Assembly: GCF_043555975.1 (NCBI RefSeq)
Contig: NZ_JBIGIA010000011.1
Location: 1 to 64,000, forward strand
DNA from: Pelomonas nitida
GTDB taxonomy: Bacteria; Pseudomonadota; Gammaproteobacteria; Burkholderiales; Burkholderiaceae_C
Reading direction: 5' to 3'
DNA: 64,000 nucleotides
Shown: one piece after another, positions 40,455-48,018 of the stretch
How positions within the stretch are numbered: position 1 is the first letter of the stretch
Layout: every line of letters starts with the position of its first letter
Notes under the pieces: model-generated
Database searches by the model: none
Told to the model about the DNA's origin: nothing
What the model saw: the letters and a program-made list of their open reading frames with translations, nothing else
Position numbers and translations under genes: made by a program

Positions 40455-43150
40455 CCCTGCAGGCTCCGCGTGACCAGCCTGAAATCCGGCTCCTCCGGAT
40501 AGGGCTTCACCGTGAAGCCCAGGCCGCGCATGAGCTTGAGCATGTCGGTGTTGTTGGTCAGCACCAGGCCTTCGATGTCCGAGAGACCTTTCTCGCGTGC
40601 CGCATCGGTGATGCCTTCCATCAACCGTGAGCCCAGGCCCTTGCCGCCGAAGTCGTCGGCCACCAGCAGGCTGAACTCGCAGCTGGTCTGGTCGGGGTTG
40701 GTGATGATGCGCGACACGCCGACGATGCGCTCGCGCTCGTCGAAGCCGCCGTCGTCGCGCGCCGTGCGTTCGGTGTAGACGGCCACCAGCGCCATCTCGC
40801 GGTCGTAGTCGATCAGCGTGAGGCGTGCCAGCAGTGTCGGCGGCAGCTCCTTGATGGCGCTGGCGAAGCGGAAGTAGCGGCTCTCGGGCTTCAAGCCGCG
40901 CACCAGGTCCTGCAGCATCTGCGCGTCGTCGGGCCGCACCGGCCGCACCGTCACCTCGCCGCCACCAGCCAGCGGCCAGACCTGCTCGAAGCGAGCCGGG
41001 TAGGGCAGGATGGCCAGGTGCGGGTAGTCGAGCGCCCGCGGGCCGCCGGTTTGCGGCGCGGGCTGCAGCACGATGCGGGCATCCACCGCGACGGCGCCGT
41101 GCTCGTCGACGATCAGCGGGTTGATGTCCATCTCGCGCAGCTGCGGGAACTCGCAGACCATTTCGCTCACGCGCAGCAGCACCTGCTCCAGTGCGGCCAT
41201 GTCGGCGGGCGCGGCGCCCTGCCAGCCGCGGGCCAGCGTGTCGGCGACGCGGGAGCGCTCGACGAGCCGGCGTGCCAGGAACTGGTTCAGCGGCGGCAGT
41301 TCCATCGTGCGGTCGGCGATGAGTTCGATCATCGTGCCGCCGGCACCGAAGACGATGGCTGGGCCAAAGGCCTCGTCCGTCACGAGCCCCACGCAGACCT
41401 CGCGGCCGCGTCGCGCGCGGGCCATCTTCTGCACCGTGACGCCGTTGATGCGGGCCTGCGGCTGCAGCCGCTGCACGCGGGCCACCATCTCGTGATAGGT
41501 GTCGCGCGCGGCGGCGCCGCTCTGGATGTTCAGCGCCACGCCCTGCACATCGCTCTTGTGGGCGATGTCCGGCGAGTCGATCTTCAGCGCGACGGGGAAG
41601 CCGATCTGCGTGGCCAGCATCATGGCCTCGTTGGCGCTGCGGGCCAGCATGGTCTGCGTGACCGGGATGTGGAAGGCCGCGAGCAGCGCCTTGCTCTCCA
41701 TCTCGGTCATCGTGCGGCGGCGTTCGGCCAGCACGCTTTCGATGAGCAGCCGCGCGGCCTCGATGTCGGGCTGCGCGAGGCTGGACAGCGGTGGCGGCGT
41801 CTGCAGCAGCAGCTGCTGGTTGGCGTAGAAGGCCGCGATGTTGCCGAACGCGCCCACGGCGGCCTCCGGCGTGCGGAAGTTCGCCAGCGCGGCCTCGTTG
41901 AGCACGCGGCGCGCCTGCGGCACGGAAGAGTCGCCCATCCAGCAGCCCAGCAGCGGCTTGCTCGTGGTGGCCTTAGCGGCGACGACGGCGCGCGCGGTCT
42001 CGGTGGCGTCGGAGCCCACCTGCGGTGTGTAGATGGCCAGCAGGCCGTCGACAGCCGGGTCCTGTGCGGCGGCCTGCACGGCGGCGCGGAAATGCTCCGG
42101 GGTGGCCGAGGCGGACAGGTCGATGAGATCGGTCAGCGACGCATGCGGCGCCAGCTGCGGTTGCAGCGCGCTCACCACCTCGGGGGACAGGTGGGCGAGC
42201 TGCAGGCCGATCTCGTCGACCCGGTCGGCCGCCAGCACGCCCGGGCCGCCGCCGTTGGTGATGATGGCCAGCCGCTTGCCCACCGGCCGGTAACGCGCCG
42301 CCAGGCATTTGGCGGCGGAGAACAGCTCGACGAAGCTGCGCACCCGCACGGCGCCCGCGCGGCGCAGCGCGGCGTCGAACACGTCGTCGCTGCCGACGAT
42401 GGCGCGGCTGTGGGTCAGTGCGGCTTCGTTGCCGGCGCTGCGCCGCCCGGCCTTCAGCACCACCACGGGCTTGGCGTGCGCGGCCGAGCGCAGCGCGCTC
42501 ATGAAGCGGCGCGGGCTGGAGATGCCTTCGAGGTAGACGACGATGCTCTGCGTGCGCGTGTCGGCGGCCAGGAAGTCCAGCACCTGGGCCAGGTCGACGG
42601 CGGCGTTGGGGCCCAGCGACACGATCTGGCTGAAGCCGACGTGGTTGTGCAGCGCCCAGTCCAGCATCGCCGACGTCAGCGCGCCGGATTGCGACACCAG
42701 TGCCAGCGAGCCGTCGGCCACCAGCGGCCCGGCAGCGCTGGCGTTGAGCTTCAGGTGCGGCCGCTGGAAGCCCAGGCAGTTGGGGCCCAGCAGATGCACG
42801 CCTTCTCGGCGGGCGATTCGCTTGAGCTGCGCGGCCTGGCCGGCTTCGATGCCGTCGCTGATGATGAGCGCCGAGCGGCAGGCAATGCGCCCGGCGATCT
42901 CCAGCGCCGCCGCGATTTCTTCTGCCGGCAGCGCGATGATGGCCAGGTCGGCCCGCGACCGCGCCAGCTCGCCCAGCGTGCCGGTGGTCTCGCCGTGCAG
43001 GAACAGCGGCGCGGCGCTGCCGGGCGCGGCTTCCAGGGCCGCGCGCAGCACCCGGGCCTGGCGTGTCTGCCGGGACGGGTCGTCCGGGGGGCCGGCGAAC
43101 ACGACGACCGAGCGGGGCATGAACAGCGGGGTCAGGAAATGATCGTCCAT
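40451..43150 (-). CDS. Acyl-CoA synthetase (NDP-forming)/GNAT fusion, Pat-type protein acetyltransferase
   Basis: An 899-residue cytosolic protein. The order is CoA-binding domain (1-130: MPRSVVVFAGPPDD), succinyl-CoA-ligase-like domains (about 135-460: LALVSQSGALTSAMLDW), an ATP-grasp domain (about 480-705: GFPVALKIDSPDIAHKSDVQGV) and a C-terminal GNAT domain (about 735-899: RYFRFASAIKEL, GKGLGSRLMEGI). This layout is that of Pat/PatZ/YfiQ protein lysine acetyltransferases, which acetylate acetyl-CoA synthetase and other enzymes. The NDP-forming part lacks an evident phospho-histidine loop and is presumed regulatory. Divergent from DUF4197 gene. Confidence 0.92.
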   Translation of the reverse strand: MDDHFLTPLFMPRSVVVFAGPPDDPSRQTRQARVLRAALEAAPGSAAPLFLHGETTGTLGELARSRADLAIIALPAEEIAAALEIAGRIACRSALIISDGIEAGQAAQLKRIARREGVHLLGPNCLGFQRPHLKLNASAAGPLVADGSLALVSQSGALTSAMLDWALHNHVGFSQIVSLGPNAAVDLAQVLDFLAADTRTQSIVVYLEGISSPRRFMSALRSAAHAKPVVVLKAGRRSAGNEAALTHSRAIVGSDDVFDAALRRAGAVRVRSFVELFSAAKCLAARYRPVGKRLAIITNGGGPGVLAADRVDEIGLQLAHLSPEVVSALQPQLAPHASLTDLIDLSASATPEHFRAAVQAAAQDPAVDGLLAIYTPQVGSDATETARAVVAAKATTSKPLLGCWMGDSSVPQARRVLNEAALANFRTPEAAVGAFGNIAAFYANQQLLLQTPPPLSSLAQPDIEAARLLIESVLAERRRTMTEMESKALLAAFHIPVTQTMLARSANEAMMLATQIGFPVALKIDSPDIAHKSDVQGVALNIQSGAAARDTYHEMVARVQRLQPQARINGVTVQKMARARRGREVCVGLVTDEAFGPAIVFGAGGTMIELIADRTMELPPLNQFLARRLVERSRVADTLARGWQGAAPADMAALEQVLLRVSEMVCEFPQLREMDINPLIVDEHGAVAVDARIVLQPAPQTGGPRALDYPHLAILPYPARFEQVWPLAGGGEVTVRPVRPDDAQMLQDLVRGLKPESRYFRFASAIKELPPTLLARLTLIDYDREMALVAVYTERTARDDGGFDERERIVGVSRIITNPDQTSCEFSLLVADDFGGKGLGSRLMEGITDAAREKGLSDIEGLVLTNNTDMLKLMRGLGFTVKPYPEEPDFRLVTRSLQG

Positions 43151-43309
43151 GGGAAAACTCTAGTCGTGTCCGGCACCGGCGAGGATGATCCCGCGCAACT
43201 TCCGTCACAGGGTGTGCGGCGGCATGGTGGAACGCGCCCCACGGTGGCGCAGGCCGGGCGGGCGCGGCCTGATGGCAAGATCGCGCGTTCTGCCGCTGAT
43301 CGGAATTCC

Positions 43310-43981
43310 ATGCAACGCCGCCTCGTCATCGCTACCGGCCCTCTTTTGCTGCTGCGCCCCGCCTGGGCCTTCAGCCTGACGGAGGGCGACGCCGCCGTCG
43401 GCATCCGCACCGCGCTGGAGCGTGGGGCCAATGCCGCCGTGGCACTGCTCGGCCGGCAGGACGGCTTCCTGGGCAACCCGCTCGTCAAGATCGAGCTGCC
43501 CGGCTACCTGAAAGACGCCGCCCGGCTGCTGCGCGCCACGGGCCAGGGCGCGCGGCTCGACGAGCTCGTCACGTCCATGAACCGCGCCGCCGAGGCGGCC
43601 GTGCCGGCGGCCAAGCCGCTGCTGGTCAAGGCGGTGAAGGACATGAGCGTTGAGGATGGCCTGCAGATCCTGCGCGGCGGTGACGATTCCGTGACGACCT
43701 TCTTCGCCGGCAAGACCCGCGAGCCGCTGGTGCAGCAATTCCTGCCCATCGTGACCCGGGCGACCGAGCGCGTGTCGCTGGCCGACAAATACAACGCGGT
43801 GGCCGGCAAGGCGGCCAGCTTCGGCCTGATGCGCGGCGAGGACGCCAACATCCAGCAATACGTCACGGCGCGGGCGCTGGACGGCCTCTACCGCATCATC
43901 GGCGAGGAGGAGAAGAAGATCCGCCGCGATCCGGTGGGCACGGGCAGCGCCATCCTGAAGAAGGTGTTCGGCGGGCTGTGA
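43310..43981 (+). CDS. DUF4197 domain-containing protein
   Basis: A 223-residue protein of the DUF4197 family with an N-terminal hydrophobic signal (MQRRLVIATGPLLLLRPAWA), so probably periplasmic. The rest is helical: FSLTEGDAAVGIRTALERGANAAVALLGR, a central MNRAAEAAVPAAKPLLVKAVKDMSVEDGLQIL and the C-terminal ALDGLYRIIGEEEKKIRRDPVGTGSAILKKVFG are typical. Function unknown. The gene stands alone between the divergent Pat gene and proQ (115 bp downstream). Confidence 0.88.
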   Translation: MQRRLVIATGPLLLLRPAWAFSLTEGDAAVGIRTALERGANAAVALLGRQDGFLGNPLVKIELPGYLKDAARLLRATGQGARLDELVTSMNRAAEAAVPAAKPLLVKAVKDMSVEDGLQILRGGDDSVTTFFAGKTREPLVQQFLPIVTRATERVSLADKYNAVAGKAASFGLMRGEDANIQQYVTARALDGLYRIIGEEEKKIRRDPVGTGSAILKKVFGGL

Positions 43982-44006
43982 TCAGCAAGCCGCCCACCGG
44001 CACGCT

Positions 44007-44023
44007 GGCCGGCTTTGCCGGCC
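44007..44023 (+). terminator. Hairpin between the DUF4197 gene and proQ
   Basis: A perfect 7-bp stem GGCCGGC/GCCGGCC with a TTT loop starts 26 bp after the DUF4197 stop. No clear T-run follows, so it is a weak or Rho-assisted terminator candidate at best. Confidence 0.35.
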
Positions 44024-44096
44024 TGAAACCCAAGACGGCGCCGATGGCCGACAATCCCGGCCCTTGCCTGTTTGCTGCCGCTTCGACGGCCTTGCG

Positions 44097-45056
44097 ATGA
44101 ATTCCGATCTGCCCGATCCCGTCACCCCGCCCGAGGCGCTGGTTGACACCCCCGCCGCCGCCGTGACCGAGGCTGCCCCGGACGCCGCTGCCGCCCCCGT
44201 GGCGGCCCAGGACGCTGCTGCTGCTCCGCAGGCGGCCGCCCCGGCTGTGGACGCCGCCGCCGAGCTCAAGGCCTTGTTCCCGGCGCTGTTCACCGGCAAG
44301 CCCAAGCCCGTCAAGCTGCGCGTGCAGGCCGACATTCAGGAGCGCGCGCCCGGCAAGTTCAGCAAGGCCCAGCTCAGCGCCTTCCTGCGCCGCCACACCG
44401 GCAGCACGGGCTATCTGATTGCGCTGACGCAGTCCAAGACCCGCTTCGACCTCGACGGCAACCCCGCCGGCGAGATCAGCGAGGAGCACCTCGCGGCCGC
44501 CAAGGAAGAACTGACCCGCCGCAAGGGCGCGCGCCAGGAGCGTGAGAACGCCGAGCAGGAGCGCCAGCGGCTGGAGGCTCAGCAGCGCCGCAACCGCGGC
44601 CAGCTGCTGTGGGACTTCGAGCGCACGACGCTGACCGAGGTCAACTTCTGCGCGCTCAAGGGCGTGCAGCCCGAGGAGCTGGCCGGCCTGCTGGAACTCG
44701 CCCGCAAGGAGCGCGCCGAGGCACCGCCCGCGCCGCCGCGTGAGGCTCGCCGCGAACCCCGTCGCGACGACCGCCGCCCCGGTGGCGGCCGGCCCGATGG
44801 CCGTGGCGGCCCGCGTCGCCCCGAGCAGCGCTCGGACGGCCGGCGCGAGCAGGCGCCGCGTGGCGACCGTCCGCCGCGCGGTGATCGCCCCGCGCGCGCC
44901 GAAGGCGGCCGCCCGCAGCAGCCGGCCCGCAAGCCGGTGGCACCGCAGGCCGAGCAGCCGATGCAGTCCCAGATGGCCCAGGCCCTGCAGGCGGCCCGTG
45001 CCGCCAAGGCGGAGCCGGCGGCTCAGCCACCGGCCCCCGATCAGGCCGCCGACTGA
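44097..45056 (+). CDS. proQ: ProQ/FinO-family RNA chaperone with RG-rich tail
   Basis: A 319-residue RNA-binding protein. An Ala-rich N-terminus (1-50) precedes a ProQ/FinO domain (about 52-170: AAELKALFPALFTGKPKPVKLRVQADIQER, SAFLRRHTGSTGYLIALTQSKTRFDLDGNPAGEI). A charged helix (RRKGARQERENAEQERQRLE) follows. The Arg/Gly/Pro-rich tail (about 225-300: RREPRRDDRRPGGGRPDGRGGPRRPE) is disordered and likely to contact RNA. It binds structured small RNAs and mRNA 3' ends. It is about 90 residues longer than E. coli ProQ because of the tail and N-terminus. Stop abuts the convergent aminopeptidase stop. Confidence 0.9.
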   Translation: MNSDLPDPVTPPEALVDTPAAAVTEAAPDAAAAPVAAQDAAAAPQAAAPAVDAAAELKALFPALFTGKPKPVKLRVQADIQERAPGKFSKAQLSAFLRRHTGSTGYLIALTQSKTRFDLDGNPAGEISEEHLAAAKEELTRRKGARQERENAEQERQRLEAQQRRNRGQLLWDFERTTLTEVNFCALKGVQPEELAGLLELARKERAEAPPAPPREARREPRRDDRRPGGGRPDGRGGPRRPEQRSDGRREQAPRGDRPPRGDRPARAEGGRPQQPARKPVAPQAEQPMQSQMAQALQAARAAKAEPAAQPPAPDQAAD

Positions 45057-46436
45057 TCAGGCCGTGTAGCGCTGCTCCAGATAGGCGAGCAGCGTGCGGA
45101 TGGTCTGCGCCTCGCCGCCCACCGGGCGGCCGGGGCGCGGCGCGTCGTTCCACGCGAACAGGTCGACGTGCAGCCAGTCCTGTTGCGCCGGCAGGAAGTC
45201 TTCCAGGAACAGCGCCGCATTGATGGCGCCGGCCAGCGGGCTCTTGCCCGTGTTGACGATGTCGCCCAGCGTGCTCTCGATGCCGGCGTGGTACGGCGCC
45301 CACAGCGGCATGTGCCACAGCGGGTCGTCCAGCTTCAGGCCCAGGTCGACGAGGTCGCGCGCGGTGTCCATGTGCTTGGCGAACAGCGCGGGCAACTGTG
45401 CTCCCAGCGCCACGCGGGCGGCGCCGGTCAGCGTGGCCAGGTCGATGACCAGGTCGGGCTTGCCCTCCGCCGCGTAGGCCAGCGCGTCGCACAGGACGAC
45501 GCGGCCCTCGGCATCGGTGTTGCCGATCTCGATGTGCAGGCCCTTGCGGGTCTTGATGACGTCGCCGGGCCGGTAGGCGTTGCCCGCGATCGAGTTCTCG
45601 ACCGCCGGAATCAGCAACTGCAGCCGCACCGGCAGCTTGAAGGCCATGATGAGACCGGCCAGCGCCAGCGCGTTGGCGGCGCCGCCCATGTCCTTCTTCA
45701 TCTGGCGCATGCTCTCGCCGGGCTTGATGTTCAGCCCGCCGGTGTCGAAGCACACGCCCTTGCCGACCAGCGCCAGCGTCGGGTGCTTGGGGTTGCCCCA
45801 GGTCACCTCGATCAGCCGAGGTGAGCGCGTGCTCGCGCGGCCCACCGCGTGGATGCTGGGGAAGTTCTTCTTCAGCAGGGCATCGCCGACGGTCTCCGCG
45901 AACTTGGCGCCGTACTGCTGCGCCAGCGCCTTGGCGGCGGCGGCCAGCTCGGCCGGGCCCATGTGCTCGGCGGGCGTGTTGACCAGGTCGCGCGTGGCGG
46001 CGATGGCCGTGGCCAGCGCCAGGCCGCGCTCGGCATCCGCACCCGACGGCAGCCACAGCGTGGCGGGCTCGCGCTTGGCGGGCTTGTAGAGATCGAAGCG
46101 GTAGCCGCCCAGCTCCCACGACATGGCGGCGGCTTCAGGCTGCAGCGTCAGGACGGCGGCGTCCAGCCGGTACTCGCCGGCGGGCAGGGCCAGCGGCAGC
46201 GCGCTCAGGGCGAACGGGTGGGCGGCGTGGGCTACGCCAGCGAACACCTGGGCCAGCCGGCCGTCTGCGCCGGGCACCAGCGCATGCGTGTCGGCGGCGC
46301 CGACGAAGCCGACCGTGGCCAGCCAGGCGCGCGTCGCGGCGGGCAGCGAGGCCGCCAGCGCCTCGAAGGCCGTGCGATCGACGACGGTGATGGGGGTGGC
46401 CTTCGCCGGGGGGGTCTTCTTCAGCTTGACGGTCAT
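45057..46436 (-). CDS. Leucyl aminopeptidase (M17 family)
   Basis: A 459-residue cytosolic zinc aminopeptidase. The catalytic C-terminal domain begins near LALVGKGVCFDTGGLNIKP (metal-binding Lys and Asp) and contains the M17 signature NTDAEGRVVL with the two metal-ligand acidic residues. SMRQMKKDMGGAANAL and LTGAARVALG are also diagnostic. The N-terminal domain is short. It trims N-terminal leucine and other residues in peptide turnover. Divergent from the 57-residue gene (148-bp gap). Confidence 0.94.
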   Translation of the reverse strand: MTVKLKKTPPAKATPITVVDRTAFEALAASLPAATRAWLATVGFVGAADTHALVPGADGRLAQVFAGVAHAAHPFALSALPLALPAGEYRLDAAVLTLQPEAAAMSWELGGYRFDLYKPAKREPATLWLPSGADAERGLALATAIAATRDLVNTPAEHMGPAELAAAAKALAQQYGAKFAETVGDALLKKNFPSIHAVGRASTRSPRLIEVTWGNPKHPTLALVGKGVCFDTGGLNIKPGESMRQMKKDMGGAANALALAGLIMAFKLPVRLQLLIPAVENSIAGNAYRPGDVIKTRKGLHIEIGNTDAEGRVVLCDALAYAAEGKPDLVIDLATLTGAARVALGAQLPALFAKHMDTARDLVDLGLKLDDPLWHMPLWAPYHAGIESTLGDIVNTGKSPLAGAINAALFLEDFLPAQQDWLHVDLFAWNDAPRPGRPVGGEAQTIRTLLAYLEQRYTA

Positions 46437-46584
46437 CGCTCAGATCCAGGGAATCGAAGCCGGCATTGTGTGGCGCGCAAGAACGCAAAGAAATGTGTGG
46501 AGCGTGTCAACCGGCGTGCGCCGGGCTGCGTTGTGCCCTCAATCGCGACGAATTCGCCGTGAGAGCCGACAAGGCCAGACAGCC

Positions 46585-46758
46585 ATGATGAAGATCCAGA
46601 CCCGCCAAGAAAACTCACAGCGCCGCCTCCCCGTGCCCGAGATGGGCCAGGACTGGAGCGCCGACAAGGGCCGCAAGCACGAAGCCTTCGACACCGGCTT
46701 CTACAGCGGCGAGCGCCGCGGCCTGGCGCGCGCCCTGCGCTTCGACCGCAAGCGTTAA
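46585..46758 (+). CDS. Small basic protein, 57 residues
   Basis: A 57-residue hydrophilic protein: MMKIQTRQENSQRRLPVPE then WSADKGRKHEAFDTGFYSGERRGLARALRFDRKR. No signal or membrane segment; Arg/Lys-rich. Family not recognised. Evidence for a real gene: ATG start, high GC3, a well-formed terminator 18 bp after the stop. Two neighbouring Mets allow a start 3 bp later. Confidence 0.6.
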   Translation: MMKIQTRQENSQRRLPVPEMGQDWSADKGRKHEAFDTGFYSGERRGLARALRFDRKR

Positions 46759-46776
46759 GCCCGCGTCGACCCGCCC

Positions 46777-46816
46777 AACCCGCCCTCCGGCAGCCCCGGA
46801 CGGCGGGTTTTGTTTT
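46777..46816 (+). terminator. Rho-independent terminator of the 57-residue gene
   Basis: A 14-bp stem with one mismatch (left arm AACCCGCCCTCCGG, right arm CCGGACGGCGGGTT, 46777-46790 with 46797-46810) is followed by TTGTTTT. Confidence 0.8.
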
Positions 46817-46885
46817 GCCTGCCGCAAGGCTCCGCTGGAAATCCCGGCTCGGCGCGGCCGGCGGCTGCCCTGAGAATGCCGGCTC

Positions 46886-47458
46886 ATGAAAGCTGCCCGC
46901 CGTTCCGTTGCCTTCGTTTCCGGACTCCTGCTCTACAGCTTCTGCGTCGGCGTGGCGGTCAAGTACGCCAACACCGGGCTGCCGCGCCAGGTCTACACGC
47001 AGCTGGGCGGGCGCTCCAGCCTGGCGGTCATGCTGGGCGAGGCGGTGGCGGTGGCGGCGCTGCTGTTTCTCGTTGCCGCCGGCTGGGGCTACCTCACGCT
47101 GAGGCCGTCGCGCCGCCGCCACCGGCCCTATGTGGCCTGGATGCTGTCGGGCGTGGGTGTGGCCTGGGCTGCGTGGCTGATCTTCGGCGCCTTCAACTTC
47201 GCCCTGAAGCCGCGGGCTTACGCCGCACCGCTGCAGTCCATGCTGCTGTCGTCTAACGCGGCGCCGTTGTTCGGCGCCTTGAACATCTTCGGCGTCGTCG
47301 GCGGCGTCTGGGTGGCCGGCCGGCTGGCCAAGCGCCGCCAGCTCAGCCTGCCGAGCTCCCGCGCGCGGCCGACCGGCGATGACGCACCAGTGACCGAGAG
47401 TGGACGCGACAGCGTGCCCTCGTCGCTGGCGTCTCGCAGCACGATGCCGCCGCATTGA
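46886..47458 (+). CDS. Four-helix membrane protein of unknown function
   Basis: A 190-residue inner-membrane protein with four helices: VAFVSGLLLYSFCVGVAV (8-25), VMLGEAVAVAALLFLVAAGW (48-67), WMLSGVGVAWAAWLIFGAF (85-103) and PLFGALNIFGVVGGVWVAGRL (125-145). A basic cytosolic tail follows (KRRQLSLPSSRARPTGDD). Family not recognised. Its stop overlaps the TTG start of the DTW-domain gene (TTGA), indicating an operon. Confidence 0.7.
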   Translation: MKAARRSVAFVSGLLLYSFCVGVAVKYANTGLPRQVYTQLGGRSSLAVMLGEAVAVAALLFLVAAGWGYLTLRPSRRRHRPYVAWMLSGVGVAWAAWLIFGAFNFALKPRAYAAPLQSMLLSSNAAPLFGALNIFGVVGGVWVAGRLAKRRQLSLPSSRARPTGDDAPVTESGRDSVPSSLASRSTMPPH

Positions 47459-48009
47459 CGCGGCCCGTCTGCCCGCGCTGCGAGCGCCCGGCGGTCACCT
47501 GCCTGTGCGCCACGCTGCCGGTGCCGCCGCTGCCGCACCGGACCGAGCTGCTCGTGCTGCAGCACCCGGCCGAGGCCGGCCACGCCAAGAACACGGCCGC
47601 CATGCTCACGCTGGGGTTGCAGTCCGCCCGGCTGTTGCGCGGCGAGGTGTTCGACGCGGCGCTGGGCGCGCCGGGCACCGTGCTGTTGTATCCCGGGGCG
47701 CCCGCCCAAGTCGCGCCGGCCGACGTGCGGCGCCTCGTGCTGCTGGACGGCAGTTGGCGCCAGAGCCGCCGCCTGCTGGCGGCCAACCCTTGGTTGTCGG
47801 CCCTGCCGCGGCTGAGCCTGCCGCCGCTGCCGGGCCGCTATGCCATCCGCCGGGCGCATCGGCCCGGGCAGCTGTCCACGCTGGAAGCCGGCCTGCATGC
47901 GCTGGCGATGCTGGAGGGCTCGGCGGAACGTTTTGCACCGCTGTGGGGCGCGTTCGACGCCTTCATCGCGGCGGCCCTGTCGCGCCGTGGGGGAAGCGGT
48001 TTGCCCTAG
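47455..48009 (+). CDS. DTW-domain tRNA-uridine aminocarboxypropyltransferase
   Basis: A 184-residue enzyme of the DTW family (TapT/YfiP-like), which uses S-adenosylmethionine to place the acp group on uridine in tRNA. The N-terminal zinc-ribbon-like CPRCERPAVTCLCATLP, the HPAEAGHAKNTAAM motif and the DTW-equivalent LLDGSWRQSRRLL are visible. The last is DGSW instead of the usual DxTW, still in family range. TTG start at 47455 overlaps the preceding stop; no ATG fits the conserved N-terminus. Ten bp separate it from the DsbD-like gene. Confidence 0.88.
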   Translation: MTRPVCPRCERPAVTCLCATLPVPPLPHRTELLVLQHPAEAGHAKNTAAMLTLGLQSARLLRGEVFDAALGAPGTVLLYPGAPAQVAPADVRRLVLLDGSWRQSRRLLAANPWLSALPRLSLPPLPGRYAIRRAHRPGQLSTLEAGLHALAMLEGSAERFAPLWGAFDAFIAAALSRRGGSGLP

Positions 48010-48018
48010 GATTTCGGG